Shown here piece after piece: positions 53,246-60,784 of a stretch of 64,000 bases of DNA. A program made the position numbers and the translations under genes. This DNA is from Bacteroides sp. (GTDB taxonomy: Bacteria; Bacteroidota; Bacteroidia; Bacteroidales; Muribaculaceae), in contig JAAVDX010000021.1 in assembly GCA_014801585.1 (NCBI GenBank), positions 20,148 to 84,147 on the forward strand, in the 5' to 3' direction. Under the pieces are notes generated by a model that saw only the letters and a program-made list of their open reading frames with translations, was not told the DNA's origin and did no database searches. The first letter of the stretch is position 1. The number at the start of each line of letters is the position of its first letter.

Positions 53246-53941
53246 ATGATTGAAATAAGCAATATCTATAAACGTTTTGGCGATCTGGAAGTGCTCCGCG
53301 ACGTTTCGCTTAGCGTCGGGCGCGGCGAGATTGTAGCAATTGTCGGACCCTCCGGTGCCGGCAAGACGACTCTCCTGCAGATCGCAGGCTCACTCGACAC
53401 CCCCGACTCTGGTTCCGTCACTTACGACGGACAAGATATTACCTCAATGAAAGAGAAGGCGCTTGCCGCTTTCCGCAATCGAAATATCGGTTTCATTTTC
53501 CAGTTCCACGAATTGCTCCCCGAATTTTCCGCACGCGAGAATGTAGCTATCCCCGCCATGATTGCCGGCGATTCGCGGAAAGTTGCACTCCGCAAAGCAG
53601 ATGAACTTCTCGAAATGCTCGGCCTCACCGACCGTCTTCATCACCGTCCGGCAGAACTCTCCGGCGGTGAAAATCAACGCGTCGCAATTGCACGTGCCCT
53701 CGTCAATAATCCACGCATCGTGCTCGCCGACGAACCAACCGGTTCGCTCGACTCCCGCAACCGTGAGGAGATTCATGCCATCATCTCCGATCTCTGCGAG
53801 CGACGCGGACACACATTCCTCATCGTTACACATGATTCCTCCCTCGCTTCAATCGCACACCGGGTCGTAGAAATGAGCGACGGACAAATCGTCGGTATAT
53901 CTTCCCCCCGCATATCTTCACCCGACGCAATAAATACTTAA
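53246..53941 (+). CDS. lolD: ABC transporter ATPase, LolD/FtsE-type
   Basis: A 231-residue ATP-binding subunit. Walker A VGPSGAGKTTLLQIAG, the signature LSGGENQRVAIARAL, and Walker B RIVLADEPTGSLDSRN are complete; the Q-loop is FIFQFHELLPEFSA, and this is typical of LolD/MacB-type ATPases that power lipoprotein release or efflux. No permease lies next to it. It may pair with a LolC/E permease elsewhere; pairing with ftsX at 18.9 kb is possible but less likely because the Q-loop region fits LolD better. Confidence 0.8.
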   Translation: MIEISNIYKRFGDLEVLRDVSLSVGRGEIVAIVGPSGAGKTTLLQIAGSLDTPDSGSVTYDGQDITSMKEKALAAFRNRNIGFIFQFHELLPEFSARENVAIPAMIAGDSRKVALRKADELLEMLGLTDRLHHRPAELSGGENQRVAIARALVNNPRIVLADEPTGSLDSRNREEIHAIISDLCERRGHTFLIVTHDSSLASIAHRVVEMSDGQIVGISSPRISSPDAINT

Positions 53942-53975
53942 TTTAACATCTTTCTCCGAAGTTTCCACTACTTCA

Positions 53976-54008
53976 TTTGCATATTGCAATTTTTTTAGTT
54001 AAATTCGC
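53976..54008 (+). promoter_or_regulatory. Promoter of the DUF3467 gene
   Basis: TTTG at 53976-53979, exact 20-nt spacer, TAAATTCGC at 54000-54008. It shows the track start at 53977 is wrong. Confidence 0.75.
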
Positions 54009-54102
54009 AATGCAAACCTCCCCTGCGGCTTTCTTTGCGCTCGCCGCCGCGGAGACGCAACAACATAGTAGAAATAATAAAAATCCAAATAACTACACTA
54101 CA

Positions 54103-54405
54103 ATGGCAAACGAAAACAAGCCCCAGAACGGCAACCAGCTCCAGATTCAGCTCCGTCCCGAAATGGCCGACGGTAAATACTCCAACCTCGCTATGATCGG
54201 CCACGGCCCCAATGAATTCATTATCGACTTCATCTTCGCTGCTCCCGGTATGCCGCAGGCTCCCGTTGTTAGCCGCATGATCATGAGCCCCGAAAATGCA
54301 AAGCAGCTCATGTATGCTCTGACCGACAACATTCAGAAATACGAAGCGCAGTTCGGCGAAATCAAACCCCGCACTCCCCGCAACGGCCAGATCGGCAACA
54401 ACTAA
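54103..54405 (+). CDS. DUF3467 protein
   Basis: A 100-residue protein from MANENKPQNGNQLQIQLRP; the track ORF begins inside the promoter. The core GKYSNLAMIGHGPNEFIIDFIFAAPG and SRMIMSPENAKQLMYALTDNIQKYEAQFG is the DUF3467 pattern: two antiparallel strands and a helix. Small, cytoplasmic, of unknown function and common in Bacteroidetes; no partner is evident here. The message is followed by the long stem at 54431-54483. Confidence 0.88.
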   Translation: MANENKPQNGNQLQIQLRPEMADGKYSNLAMIGHGPNEFIIDFIFAAPGMPQAPVVSRMIMSPENAKQLMYALTDNIQKYEAQFGEIKPRTPRNGQIGNN

Positions 54406-54430
54406 TCTCTAACCGAATTACCTACCATCT

Positions 54431-54483
54431 AACCCCGGCCATTGGGCAAGACGAAATATTATGTCATGCCGGAGGCCGGGGTT
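54431..54483 (+). terminator. Inverted repeat between DUF3467 and cysS
   Basis: AACCCCGGCC and GGCCGGGGTT pair over 10 bp around a 33-nt spacer. It overlaps possible upstream cysS starts, so it supports a start at 54502. Termination or attenuation is possible; the T-rich tail (TTTATTTTA) follows after 6 nt. Confidence 0.55.
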
Positions 54484-54501
54484 GCACATTTATTTTATCC
54501 C

Positions 54502-55974
54502 ATGGGCAATCTATCAATCTATAACACCCTCACCCGCACTAAGCAACCGTTCAAACCGATCCATGAAGGACACGTAGGTATGTACGTCTGCGGTCCGACT
54601 GTCTATGGCGATGCTCACCTCGGACATGCTCGCCCGGCAATCACTTTCGATATCCTTTTCAGATATCTCTCGCAGCAGGGCTACAAAGTGCGTTACGTTC
54701 GCAACATCACTGATGTCGGACATCTCGAACACGACGCCGATGAAGGCGAAGATAAAATCGCGAAAAAAGCGCGCCTTGAGCAGCTCGAACCTATGGAGGT
54801 CGTACAATATTATCTCAACCGCTACCACCACGACATGGAAGCCCTCAACGTGCTCCCCCCAAGCATCGAGCCCCACGCATCCGGACATATCATCGAACAG
54901 ATCGAATATATCAAGAAGATTCTTGATGCAGGCTATGCCTATGAATCCCAAGGAAGCGTCTATTTCGACGTGGAGAAATACAACCGCGACCACAACTACG
55001 GCAAGCTCTCAGGACGAAATATCGATGAACTCTACAACACTACCCGCAACCTCGACGGTCAGTCGGAAAAACGAAATCCTATGGATTTCGCCCTCTGGAA
55101 GAAAGCCGCACCGGAGCATATAATGCACTGGCCCTCCCCCTGGAGTGAAGGTTTCCCGGGCTGGCATCTGGAATGTTCTACTATGGGCACCAAGTATCTT
55201 GGCGAGACGTTCGACATCCACGGTGGAGGCATGGACCTCATGTTCCCCCATCACGAATGTGAAATCGCCCAGAGCGTTGCCGCACAAGGACATGAAGCAG
55301 TGAAATATTGGATGCACAACAATATGATCACTATCAACGGCAAGAAGATGGGTAAGTCTTACAACAACTTCATTACCCTCGAACAGTTCTTCAAGGGCGA
55401 TCATCCTCTACTGACTCAGCCCTACTCCCCGATGGTGATCCGATTCTTCATCCTGCAGGCTCAGTATCGTTCTACTGTCGATTTCTCCAACGAAGCACTC
55501 CAAGCCTCCGAAAAGGCGCTTGAGAAGATGCTCGATATCTATCGTCGGCTCCAGACCCTCAAACCGTCCGAAAAGAGCAGTGTGGAAGTCCCCGACTTCA
55601 TGGAGAAATGCTACGAGGCGATGGATGATGACCTCAACACTCCCATGGTAATTGCCCACCTCTTTGAGGCCGGCAAACTCATCAATCAGGCTACTGACGG
55701 ACTCATCACTCTCAGTCAGGACGATATCGATCGTCTGAAAGAGACTTTCAATATCTTCCTCATCGACATTCTCGGAATCCGGGCCGGCGAATCGGAAGCA
55801 GCGTCCGACGGCAATACCGAAGCCTACGCCGGAGCCGTCGACCTCCTGATGGAGATACGTGCCAACGCCAAAGCCTCCAAAGACTGGACCACCTCCGACC
55901 TCATCCGCGACCGTCTGGCCGCCCTCGGCTTCGACGTCAAAGATACCAAGAACGGCGTAGAGTGGAAACTCTAA
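54502..55974 (+). CDS. cysS: Cysteinyl-tRNA synthetase
   Basis: A 490-residue class I synthetase that charges tRNA-Cys. The start is placed at 54502 ([14 protein letters not shown]) because the upstream 60 nt form an inverted repeat. [24 protein letters not shown] has the zinc Cys and the HIGH-type [12 protein letters not shown] supplies another zinc ligand, and [13 protein letters not shown] is the KMSKS loop. The DALR anticodon-binding helices (about 355-490) end the protein. Complete, without unusual features. Confidence 0.95.
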   Translation: MGNLSIYNTLTRTKQPFKPIHEGHVGMYVCGPTVYGDAHLGHARPAITFDILFRYLSQQGYKVRYVRNITDVGHLEHDADEGEDKIAKKARLEQLEPMEVVQYYLNRYHHDMEALNVLPPSIEPHASGHIIEQIEYIKKILDAGYAYESQGSVYFDVEKYNRDHNYGKLSGRNIDELYNTTRNLDGQSEKRNPMDFALWKKAAPEHIMHWPSPWSEGFPGWHLECSTMGTKYLGETFDIHGGGMDLMFPHHECEIAQSVAAQGHEAVKYWMHNNMITINGKKMGKSYNNFITLEQFFKGDHPLLTQPYSPMVIRFFILQAQYRSTVDFSNEALQASEKALEKMLDIYRRLQTLKPSEKSSVEVPDFMEKCYEAMDDDLNTPMVIAHLFEAGKLINQATDGLITLSQDDIDRLKETFNIFLIDILGIRAGESEAASDGNTEAYAGAVDLLMEIRANAKASKDWTTSDLIRDRLAALGFDVKDTKNGVEWKL

Positions 55975-56122
55975 CCCTTCCCCCACCGACCAATAAAGGA
56001 ATCTATCCCCAAAAGTCGGTCCCACTGTCTTAGACAAAAAATCCGATCCTATCCAAACGAAAACCCGATTCTGATTATACAAAAAATCCGAACGAATAAT
56101 TGCACGGATAGAAAAAATTTAG

Positions 56123-56131
56123 TAACTTTGC
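56123..56131 (+). promoter_or_regulatory. Promoter of tRNA-Gly
   Basis: TAACTTTGC. The predicted leader contains CGCATCCGA / TCGGATGCG (56134-56180), a hairpin that would lie just before the mature 5' end. Confidence 0.65.
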
Positions 56132-56193
56132 AATCGCATCCGAGGGTTTATCCCACCATCGGAAAAGCCATTCGGATGCGATTGATTACCAAT

Positions 56194-56266
56194 GCGATAG
56201 TAGCTCAGTTGGTAGAGCATTAGCTTCCCAAGCTAAGGGTCGCGGGTTCGAGCCCCGTTTATCGCT
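56194..56266 (+). tRNA. tRNA-Gly, anticodon CCC
   Basis: A 73-nt cloverleaf. Acceptor arms GCGATAG / TTATCGC pair over 7 bp (one G-U); the D-arm GCTC / GAGC and T-arm GCGGG / CCCGT with TTCGAGC loop are standard. The anticodon stem TTAGC / GCTAA closes a loop TTCCCAA, giving CCC (Gly, codon GGG). Discriminator base is T, as in Gly tRNAs; the CCA end is not encoded. A terminator follows after 11 nt. Confidence 0.95.
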
Positions 56267-56277
56267 CCCCAATACTC

Positions 56278-56310
56278 GCCTGTCAATCAACCGATTGACA
56301 GGCTTTTTTT
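56278..56310 (+). terminator. Intrinsic terminator of tRNA-Gly
   Basis: Perfect 11-bp stem GCCTGTCAATC / GATTGACAGGC, AACC loop, then seven T. Confidence 0.95.
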
Positions 56311-56421
56311 CTAACCCCCACCTTTAACATTGCAGAAGAACCACAATACCACGAAAAAAACTCACCGCCCAACAACCATACCAACGAACTCATTATAGCG
56401 ACGAACAACCACGCTGACGAA

Positions 56422-56499
56422 CACGGTAAAGACCTGCCGGTCTTTACCGTGCACGTAGCTCCCGCTTCGCGGGAGACATCCGGTCGCCTTAGGGCGACC
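56422..56499. repeat. Array of three perfect hairpins
   Basis: CACGGTAAAGACC/GGTCTTTACCGTG (13 bp), CTCCCGC/GCGGGAG, and GGTCGCC/GGCGACC stand one after another in 78 bp, none followed by a T-run. A palindromic-element cluster of the REP kind is likely; the same style of stem recurs at 57339. Confidence 0.7.
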
Positions 56500-56531
56500 T
56501 AACTTTCACTTACAATAAAAGAACTAAAATA

Positions 56532-57041
56532 TCACTCACCATCCGAAAAGACAACCTTTCCCGAATGAGAATTTATAATTTTGACCGATTGATATACCGC
56601 CGGATCTCCTTTAAATGTCATACTGAACTGCCTCAGGATACTATCCGAACCTCTGGCCACACCGTGGATAACCATATCATCTCTACCATCCATCATTCTG
56701 GAATCAAACTCCCCGAAGAGATACGACGGACAGATCTCATAACCGAGGCCCTCGAGAACTCGCCCGGCTAACCTATACGACGGGAGCGCCGCTATCGAAT
56801 CCAAATCATGGTCAATACACGCAACTATTTCATCAGCGCTAACATCGCTGGCCGCAGACCCTGACCCAGCCTCCTCTTTAGAATCATCTATAAATGGATA
56901 AACCAAAAGGGCGATAATTCCGAGTACAAGCACAACTGCCTTCACGGTATCCCTCTTCTCCCAAAGGTAAGAGATAATCAAAATTATCACCAACGCTCCA
57001 GCGCTTATTGGTGTGCCGAACATTATCCACAACATATTCAT
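56532..57041 (-). CDS. Small membrane-anchored protein of unknown function, paralogue 1
   Basis: A 169-residue protein started at 57041 (MNMLWIMFGTPIS). The upstream extension in the track is not kept, since the inverted-repeat copy has a stop there. Two hydrophobic segments (LVIILIISYLW and VKAVVLVLGIIALLVYPFI) precede an extracytoplasmic or cytoplasmic domain with ACIDHDLDSIAALPSYRLAGRVL and ending SVKIINSHSGKVVFSDGE. The gene at 58097 is a paralogue over its whole C-terminal domain, and 62122 is a broken third copy. I do not recognise the family. It is the last gene of the conserved chromosome before the rearranged region. Confidence 0.72.
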   Translation of the reverse strand: MNMLWIMFGTPISAGALVIILIISYLWEKRDTVKAVVLVLGIIALLVYPFIDDSKEEAGSGSAASDVSADEIVACIDHDLDSIAALPSYRLAGRVLEGLGYEICPSYLFGEFDSRMMDGRDDMVIHGVARGSDSILRQFSMTFKGDPAVYQSVKIINSHSGKVVFSDGE

Positions 57042-57186
57042 CTCTCCGATATTAAAAAGGTTGTCCAGTACAAAGTTAAGAAATTCATCCGACCCATGCA
57101 AACTTCCGCCGAATCAACCCTATTACGAACCCCAATCTCAAAAGGGCCCTTCCAATAAGAGCACTCTTCCAACAGTACCATACATC

Positions 57187-57305
57187 CCCCACCGAGTTAA
57201 TCCTTGGATAACCGGCCCGCTAACAGAGATAATCCTTAGACTACCAAACCACCCACCGAGATAATCCTGACCTATCCAATCCCCACCGAGTTAATCCTTG
57301 GACAG
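57187..57305. repeat. Imperfect short tandem repeats, four copies
   Basis: Units like CCCCACCGAGTTAATCCTTGGA occur near 57187, 57226, 57252 and 57281 with spacings of roughly 26-39 bp. The opposite arm carries only one, consistent with unequal loss between repeats. Confidence 0.65.
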
Positions 57306-57338
57306 CCAACTCGCCGCGTAGCGGTGATATACATTAGG

Positions 57339-57375
57339 CCCGTATCGATGGACGCAAAGCGTCCATCGGTGCGGG
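57339..57375. other. Large hairpin in the gene-free stretch
   Basis: CCCGTATCGATGGACGC pairs with GCGTCCATCGGTGCGGG (17 bp with two G-U) around AAA. The rest of 57380-57820 shows no gene. Confidence 0.65.
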
Positions 57376-57824
57376 TATCCCCCACGATCAATAAATATAC
57401 CAGGAGCCCTGCGTCAGCACGGGCTACCCCCTAAAGAACAATAATCGACGAAGGAACATTACGGACCTAAACCGTAGTAACCAATTCACAGACTCTGAAT
57501 ATAATAACAGTATTAACGTGCGGAGCGAAGCAAAGCACAACTCAGCGCCCTCAGCGTCATCGTCAGCATAATCCACGTTCGGCTAACCCTCTGCGAGCCC
57601 TCTGCACCTCTGCGTGAGATCACCATGCACAAGAAAATTAAAGCCCATCTAACCGACTAATTTATACCCAATTCCTCTCCCATCCCAAAACTTAGTCAAA
57701 ATTTAAGCGGTAATTCCCTCACCCCCCATATTAACTTTGCAGAAAAAAACAGCAAGATTATGGGAAAACTTTACTTTTAACTCCAACTCCCCCACACCCA
57801 ATACAATCTCCACATTCGCCGGAT

Positions 57825-58049
57825 CTAAATCTTATCCGCTGCAGAGTGAATGCGATCGGCGATATCATGCAAAGCGTTGCGGAGTGTCTCCTTTTGCGCT
57901 TCCGTCAGTTCGCAGGGCTTTCCATTGCCGTCATATCCTTTCAGACGCTGATATAACCATGATGGACTAAAGCCAAAGTAATCAGTCGAAATCTTGCCCC
58001 ACTTCACAAACATTAATATCTCATCAAAGATTTCATAATATTTTTTCAT
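57825..58049 (-). CDS. Small protein, possibly DUF5053-like
   Basis: A 74-residue protein from the ATG at 58049 (MKKYYEIFDEILMFVKWG); the longer track form adds an unlikely N-terminus overlapping the next gene. KISTDYFGFSPSWLYQRLKGYDGNGKPCELTEAQ looks like a helix-turn-helix-like segment with a GNGKPCELT motif that I associate with the DUF5053 family of Bacteroidetes, from memory only. Function unknown; a DNA-binding role would be a guess. It lies 47 bp downstream of the membrane-protein gene at 58097 on the same strand. Confidence 0.6.
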   Translation of the reverse strand: MKKYYEIFDEILMFVKWGKISTDYFGFSPSWLYQRLKGYDGNGKPCELTEAQKETLRNALHDIADRIHSAADKI

Positions 58050-58096
58050 ATCTAATGGAATTAATCCCCTTCCTTTCGAGAGGAAAACTAAAAATT

Positions 58097-58603
58097 TCAC
58101 TTACTATCTGAGAAGACAACATATCCGGATTGAGTATTTATGATATTGACCGATTGATAAACCGGCGGATCTCCCACGAAGGTCATACTGAATCGTCGCG
58201 CTACGCTGTCGGCATCTCTGGCCACTCCACAGATAACCATATCATCTCTGTCCTCCATCATTCGGAAATCAATCTTCCGGAAGAGATATGACGGATATAT
58301 CTGATAGCCGAGACTATCGAGAATCCTCCCGGCCAACCTATACGACGGGAGCGCCGCTATCGAATCCATGTCACGGTCGATATTCGCAATTATTTCATCC
58401 ACACTCTTATCGCTGACCGGAGGACCTGATACGTCCGCCGACCGGGAATCATCCTCGCATTGCACGGCGATAAGAGCAATGATGAATATCAGAACGAGCA
58501 ATATCACCAATCCGGGTTTCTTCTTCCACAATAAAGCGATCAGAAGCACAAGGAATCCTATTGTGGAGCCCGGGCCGGCGCCGATTATCAGTAGCAGGTT
58601 CAT
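58097..58603 (-). CDS. Small membrane-anchored protein of unknown function, paralogue 2
   Basis: A 168-residue protein, same build as the gene at 56532: two hydrophobic segments at the N-terminus (TIGFLVLLIALLW and LVILLVLIFIIALIAV) and a C-terminal domain with IANIDRDMDSIAALPSYRLAGRILDSLGY and YQSVNIINTQSGYVVFSD. The two C-terminal domains agree at most positions, while the membrane parts have diverged. Family not recognised. The duplication within 1.5 kb suggests local tandem copying. Confidence 0.72.
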   Translation of the reverse strand: MNLLLIIGAGPGSTIGFLVLLIALLWKKKPGLVILLVLIFIIALIAVQCEDDSRSADVSGPPVSDKSVDEIIANIDRDMDSIAALPSYRLAGRILDSLGYQIYPSYLFRKIDFRMMEDRDDMVICGVARDADSVARRFSMTFVGDPPVYQSVNIINTQSGYVVFSDSK

Positions 58604-58900
58604 ATCTCAGAGGTGTAAAGATGGTTGTCTGATACAAATTTAGCAAATCCGGCTGATTCCGACAAATTTTTATTCGTGGTCGGCGGTATCTCTGTCAAAG
58701 ATGTTGTGCTTACCGAAAACGACGGTGAGCGCAACAAAGTACTCATATATTCCCCCGGTGGTTCATTCGAAACCGGTCGATCGTAAGCATACGCTGAAGC
58801 ACGTATTGCACAATATGGCAAATTTCAACTCGATAAACGACCCGGTAATATCTTGTAGACATGATTTCTCAGCTTTAAGATGATGACGGCGCGATTTATA

Positions 58901-58972
58901 AAGAAACTATTCGCCTTCTCCAAAATGGAAATGATGACTGGTTCCGAACTATTAGCCGACAGGTTATTATGA
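58901..58972 (+). pseudogene. C-terminal fragment of a second RhuM-type gene
   Basis: Reads KKLFAFSKMEMMTGSELLADRLL and a stop, nearly the same as the end of the protein at 59230 (KKLFAFSKMEVMTGSELLSGL). No upstream part in the same frame survives, so it is the remnant of a duplicate or of a recombination event. Confidence 0.75.
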
Positions 58973-59217
58973 TACACTTCAATATTTTAAGTAGCACTTG
59001 AAAATAAGAAATACTTTATTTTTAGGAGATTTTGAGATGGATTTAAATTATAGATGAAGGAGTTTAGCGAGCTAAACGACTGATATCTATAATTTAAAGA
59101 CGCTCAAAAGATTCAAAAAGAAAGTGTTTCTTAGAGCACTTGATAATATAAACTTATTTTAAAGAGATACTTAAGATGATTTCAGTGACAAGAATGTAGA
59201 ATCTTGGAAATTTTGAC

Positions 59218-59226
59218 TAATTTTGC
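59218..59226 (+). promoter_or_regulatory. Promoter directly in front of the RhuM-type gene
   Basis: TAATTTTGC, ending 3 nt before the ATG at 59230. Either the message is leaderless or translation starts at 59263. Confidence 0.6.
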
Positions 59227-59229
59227 AGC

Positions 59230-60096
59230 ATGAAGAAGAATCAAGCTAACGAAATAATAATGTATCAGCCGGATGATACCTTGACTCTTGATGTAAGAGT
59301 AGAGGATGAGTCAGTGTGGCTGAACAGGAATCAGATTGCTGAATTGTTTGGACGTGATGTTAAAACTATTGGTAAACATATTAATAATGCCTTAAGAGAG
59401 GAGTTGGAAGGCATCCCAGTTGTCGCAAAATTTGCGACAACTGCAGCCGATGGGAAAACTTATCAGGTGGAACATTATAATTTGGAGATGATTACATCAA
59501 TAGGTTATCGGGTAAAGTCATCACGGGGAATTCAATTCAGAGTATGGGCAAATAAGGTTCTTAAAGATTATCTTCTTCGTGGTTATTCCATTAATCAGCG
59601 TTTGATGCAGCTTGAAGATAGAATAGACAGGCGTTTGTCGGAGCACGACCGTCATCTGCTCCAATTTGATGAAAAGGTGGATTTCTTTGTGCGCACTTCT
59701 CTCCAACCTAAGGAGGGAGTCTTTTTCAACGGACAGATTTTCGATGCCTATGCTTTGATTGCCGATTTGATACGTCAGGCTAATAAGAGGATTGTGGTTA
59801 TCGACAATTATATTGATGATTCGGTACTGGTGCAGCTATCCAAACGTCAGCCCGGTGTGATAGTTGATATCTATGATGGACAGATCTCAAAACAATTGCG
59901 TCAGGATGTTGAGAAACATAATGAGCAGTATCCCGGTGTAACTCTTCATAAATATGCAAAGGCTCACGATCGCTTTCTGATAATCGATGAAGATGTTTAC
60001 CATATCGGAGCATCTCTAAAAGACCTCGGCAAGAAACTGTTCGCCTTCTCAAAGATGGAAGTGATGACCGGTTCGGAACTTTTATCAGGCTTATAA
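59230..60096 (+). CDS. RhuM-family protein with PLD-like C-terminal domain
   Basis: A 288-residue protein. The N-terminal half (about 12-130) has VWLNRNQIAELFGRDVKTIGKHINNAL and EVEHYNLEMITSIGYRVKSSRGIQFRVWAN-type segments, the RhuM (formerly virulence protein) domain often found in mobile and restriction loci. The C-terminal part has NKRIVVIDNYIDDSVLVQLSKR, then AHDRFLIIDEDVYHIGASLKDLGKK, an H-x-R-x4-D motif close to the HKD site of phospholipase D-like enzymes. Function unknown. Translation may start at 59230 or at 59263 (MYQPDDTLTL), because the promoter box abuts the first ATG. The island and duplicated fragments point to horizontal transfer. Confidence 0.75.
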   Translation: MKKNQANEIIMYQPDDTLTLDVRVEDESVWLNRNQIAELFGRDVKTIGKHINNALREELEGIPVVAKFATTAADGKTYQVEHYNLEMITSIGYRVKSSRGIQFRVWANKVLKDYLLRGYSINQRLMQLEDRIDRRLSEHDRHLLQFDEKVDFFVRTSLQPKEGVFFNGQIFDAYALIADLIRQANKRIVVIDNYIDDSVLVQLSKRQPGVIVDIYDGQISKQLRQDVEKHNEQYPGVTLHKYAKAHDRFLIIDEDVYHIGASLKDLGKKLFAFSKMEVMTGSELLSGL

Positions 60097-60133
60097 TAAT
60101 CAAATTGATGTTTTAGCGTCATTTTATCGCTTA

Positions 60134-60172
60134 ATCGTAAGCATACGCTGAAGTACGTATTGCACAATATGG
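60134..60172 (+). repeat. Repeated segment shared with 58785-58822
   Basis: About 39 bp nearly identical at both places (TCGTAAGCATACGCTGAAG, then ACGTATTGCACAATATGGCA). One copy lies before and one after the RhuM-type gene, with RhuM-end fragments in between, so the order differs between copies. Confidence 0.7.
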
Positions 60173-60268
60173 CAAAATAACACGAAGAAGTCCGAACGTT
60201 GGAGATTGGCGCCCGTGGAAAGTAGTTGATCAATATGTTGCGCACGGTGGAGAGGACGGGGATGGGGA

Positions 60269-60784
60269 GCACGGTGATCTCACGCAGAGGTGCAGAGGGC
60301 TCGCTGAGGATTGAGGAACGGAGGGTTATGCTGACGATGACGCTGAGGGTGCTGAGTTGTGCTTTGCTTCGCTCCGCACGTTAATACTGTTATTATATTC
60401 AGATACTGTTATTGTATCCCGGGTTGGAGGATTGGTTACTACGGTGTAGGGTCGGTGATTGTTCTTTCGTGGATTATTGGCTTTTCAGTCGATTATTGTT
60501 CTTTAGGGGGTAGCCCGTGCTGACGCAGGGCTCCTGATATATTTATTGATCGTGGAGGGATACCCGCACCGATGGCCGCTTTGGGTCCATCAATACGGGT
60601 CTAATGTATATCACCGCTACGCGGCGGGTTGGTTGTCAAAGGATTTACTCGGTGGGGGATGTATGGTACTGTTGGAAGAGCGCTCTTATTGGAAGGATCC
60701 TTTTGAGATTGGGGTTTGTAATAGGGTTGATTCGGCGGAAGTTTGCATGGGTCGGATTAATTTCTTATCTTTATACTGGACAAC
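60269..60784 (+). repeat. Inverted-repeat arm 2, part before the IS
   Basis: Matches arm 1 (56961-57627) on the opposite strand; continues after the IS at 62104. The ORFs reported here in the track are not supported, because the same DNA in arm 1 does not preserve them. Confidence 0.85.
60775..60784 (+). other. Target-site duplication, left copy
   Basis: ACTGGACAAC, repeated at 62094-62103 on the other side of the IS. The uninterrupted arm 1 has this 10-mer once. Confidence 0.85.

Larger units (their letters stand above)
56961..57627 (-). repeat. Inverted-repeat arm 1
   Basis: Read on the minus strand, this arm (the gene start at 57041 and about 590 bp upstream of it) matches the plus strand from 60269 to 60784 and, after the IS, 62104-62230. 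Shared pieces include the GTGATCTCACGCAGAGGTGCAG start, the AGGGGGTAGCCCGTGCTGAC block and the region just before ATGAATATGTTGTGG. It holds four imperfect copies of the CCACCGAGTTAATCCTTGGA unit, against one in arm 2. Confidence 0.85.
58604..59229 (+). other. Decayed interval before the RhuM-type gene
   Basis: Contains gene debris: an open stretch (58640-58788) reading KFLFVVGGISVKDVVLTENDG with a stop soon after, a segment AYAEARIAQYGK (about 58791-58826) that recurs at 60140, and a copied C-terminal fragment of the RhuM-type protein at 58901-58972. No intact gene was found. The last 250 bp are AT-rich leader with no further features. Confidence 0.55.

Noticed and set aside
53246-53941. ATPase considered as FtsE partner of FtsX
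   Set aside because: It is 34 kb away from ftsX with its own promoter, and the Q-loop region looks more like LolD; the pairing stays open but is not supported.
55408-56082. 224-codon minus-strand ORF
   Set aside because: Antisense to the cysS 3' half; no family features.
57013-57264. 83-codon plus-strand ORF
   Set aside because: Shadow of the small membrane-protein gene start and its upstream repeats; proline-rich chance translation.
57187-57305. Spaced short repeats considered as a CRISPR array
   Set aside because: Copies are imperfect, spacing is irregular, and the mirror arm carries a single unit; they behave as decaying tandem repeats.
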